From assembly GCA_015228895.1 (NCBI GenBank), contig JADGCR010000146.1, positions 1 through 5,733 on the forward strand: 5,733 bases of DNA, in the 5' to 3' direction. How positions within the stretch are numbered: position 1 is the stretch's first letter; each line of letters begins with the position of its first letter. Made by a program: the position numbers and the translations under genes. Positions 5,419-5,733 of the stretch are shown here, piece by piece. The notes beneath the pieces were generated by a model. The model saw only the letters and a list, made by a program, of their open reading frames with translations. It was not told where the DNA came from and did no database searches. Source of the stretch: Magnetococcales bacterium. Its GTDB lineage: Bacteria; Pseudomonadota; Magnetococcia; Magnetococcales; Magnetaquicoccaceae.

Positions 5419-5733
5419 CGAGACAGTTCCTCCAAAGCAATGCGCAATTCCTGATCCAGCAGACGTTCAATAGCTTTGCTGTCTGTCTCCGAAGCCAGCA
5501 CCGCCGACATGCGGCTGGGAATACCCAGGAGACGATCCCGCACCCGGCGGGCGGTTTCATAGGCGTCGGCGGCCACGTCTTCGGCTTTCATCAGCTTGCC
5601 CATCCTTTCTTCGTAATCCAGGCGGGTGAGTTTGGCGTTGTAGGTTTCCCGGATCGCCCGGCTGACCTGGTAGTTGGGGGCTGCTGTCCCGCTTGGCCCT
5701 GTCTCCACCTCAGCCGCCGGTTTCGGAGTGCGA
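5415..5733 (-). CDS. Phage terminase small subunit (Nu1-like), 5' end outside window
   Basis: The frame is open to the window edge, so only the last 105 residues are seen. After a short Pro/Ala/Gly-rich linker (TPKPAAEVETGPSGTAAP) the protein is almost all helical and charged: NYQVSRAIRETYNAKLTRLDYEERMGKLMKAEDV, then ADAYETARRVRDRLLGIPSRMSAVLA and a closing ERLLDQELRIALEELSR. This pattern (an EAR/RAIRE...A.L..L..E...GKL...E.V helix, the R.RLL.IP.R..A.LA motif, and a final EL..ALEEL helix) is typical of the C-terminal half of lambda Nu1-type terminase small subunits in prophages. The missing N-terminus would be expected to hold a winged helix-turn-helix that binds the cos or pac site. The protein would recruit viral DNA to the large terminase, whose gene should follow but is broken here. 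A GTG at 5708 could start a shorter form, but it has no clear advantage. Assignment is from pattern recognition only. Confidence 0.7.
   Translation of the reverse strand, partial: RTPKPAAEVETGPSGTAAPNYQVSRAIRETYNAKLTRLDYEERMGKLMKAEDVAADAYETARRVRDRLLGIPSRMSAVLASETDSKAIERLLDQELRIALEELSR

Overview
This window is almost entirely mobile DNA. Two complete insertion sequences of different families lie end to end, and a fragment of a prophage DNA-packaging operon follows. Base composition is moderately GC-rich throughout. The combination of an IS66 element with tnpA/tnpB/tnpC, an IS21 element and a lambda-Nu1-like terminase small subunit suggests a Gram-negative bacterium, most likely a proteobacterium. 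No housekeeping gene is present, so the taxonomic guess is weak.

Layout. Positions 1-241 are a flank with no recognisable gene. Positions 242-2802 are an IS66-family element on the + strand, bounded by imperfect inverted repeats that start GTAA. Its genes run tnpA (330-773), tnpB (770-1132, ATGA overlap) and tnpC (1167-2777, the DDE transposase). After a two-base gap, an IS21-family element occupies about 2805-5335 with its genes on the - strand: istA (GTG start at 5197, ends 3935) and istB (3938-3057, ATGA overlap). Its ends are 45-bp inverted repeats matching at 35 positions, each built of two 24-nt-spaced units. Between the istB stop and the right-hand repeat is about 200 bp of non-coding, strongly hairpin-forming sequence. 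Positions 5336-5418 hold the start of a gene that stops after 11 codons, and 5415-5733 is the 3' part of a phage terminase small-subunit gene on the - strand.

How it fits together. Each element looks self-sufficient on sequence: all IS66 reading frames are full length with the D-D-E residues present, and IstA/IstB keep D-D-E and Walker A/B motifs. Neither element shows a target-site duplication, and the sequences on the two sides of the pair do not look like halves of one gene. The likeliest history is IS-driven rearrangement or deletion that fused a prophage packaging operon, cut just inside its large-terminase gene, to unrelated DNA. I found no CRISPR array, tRNA, rRNA, defence system or passenger gene. 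The window is best described as a remodelled IS hotspot in a decaying prophage, not a new biological system.
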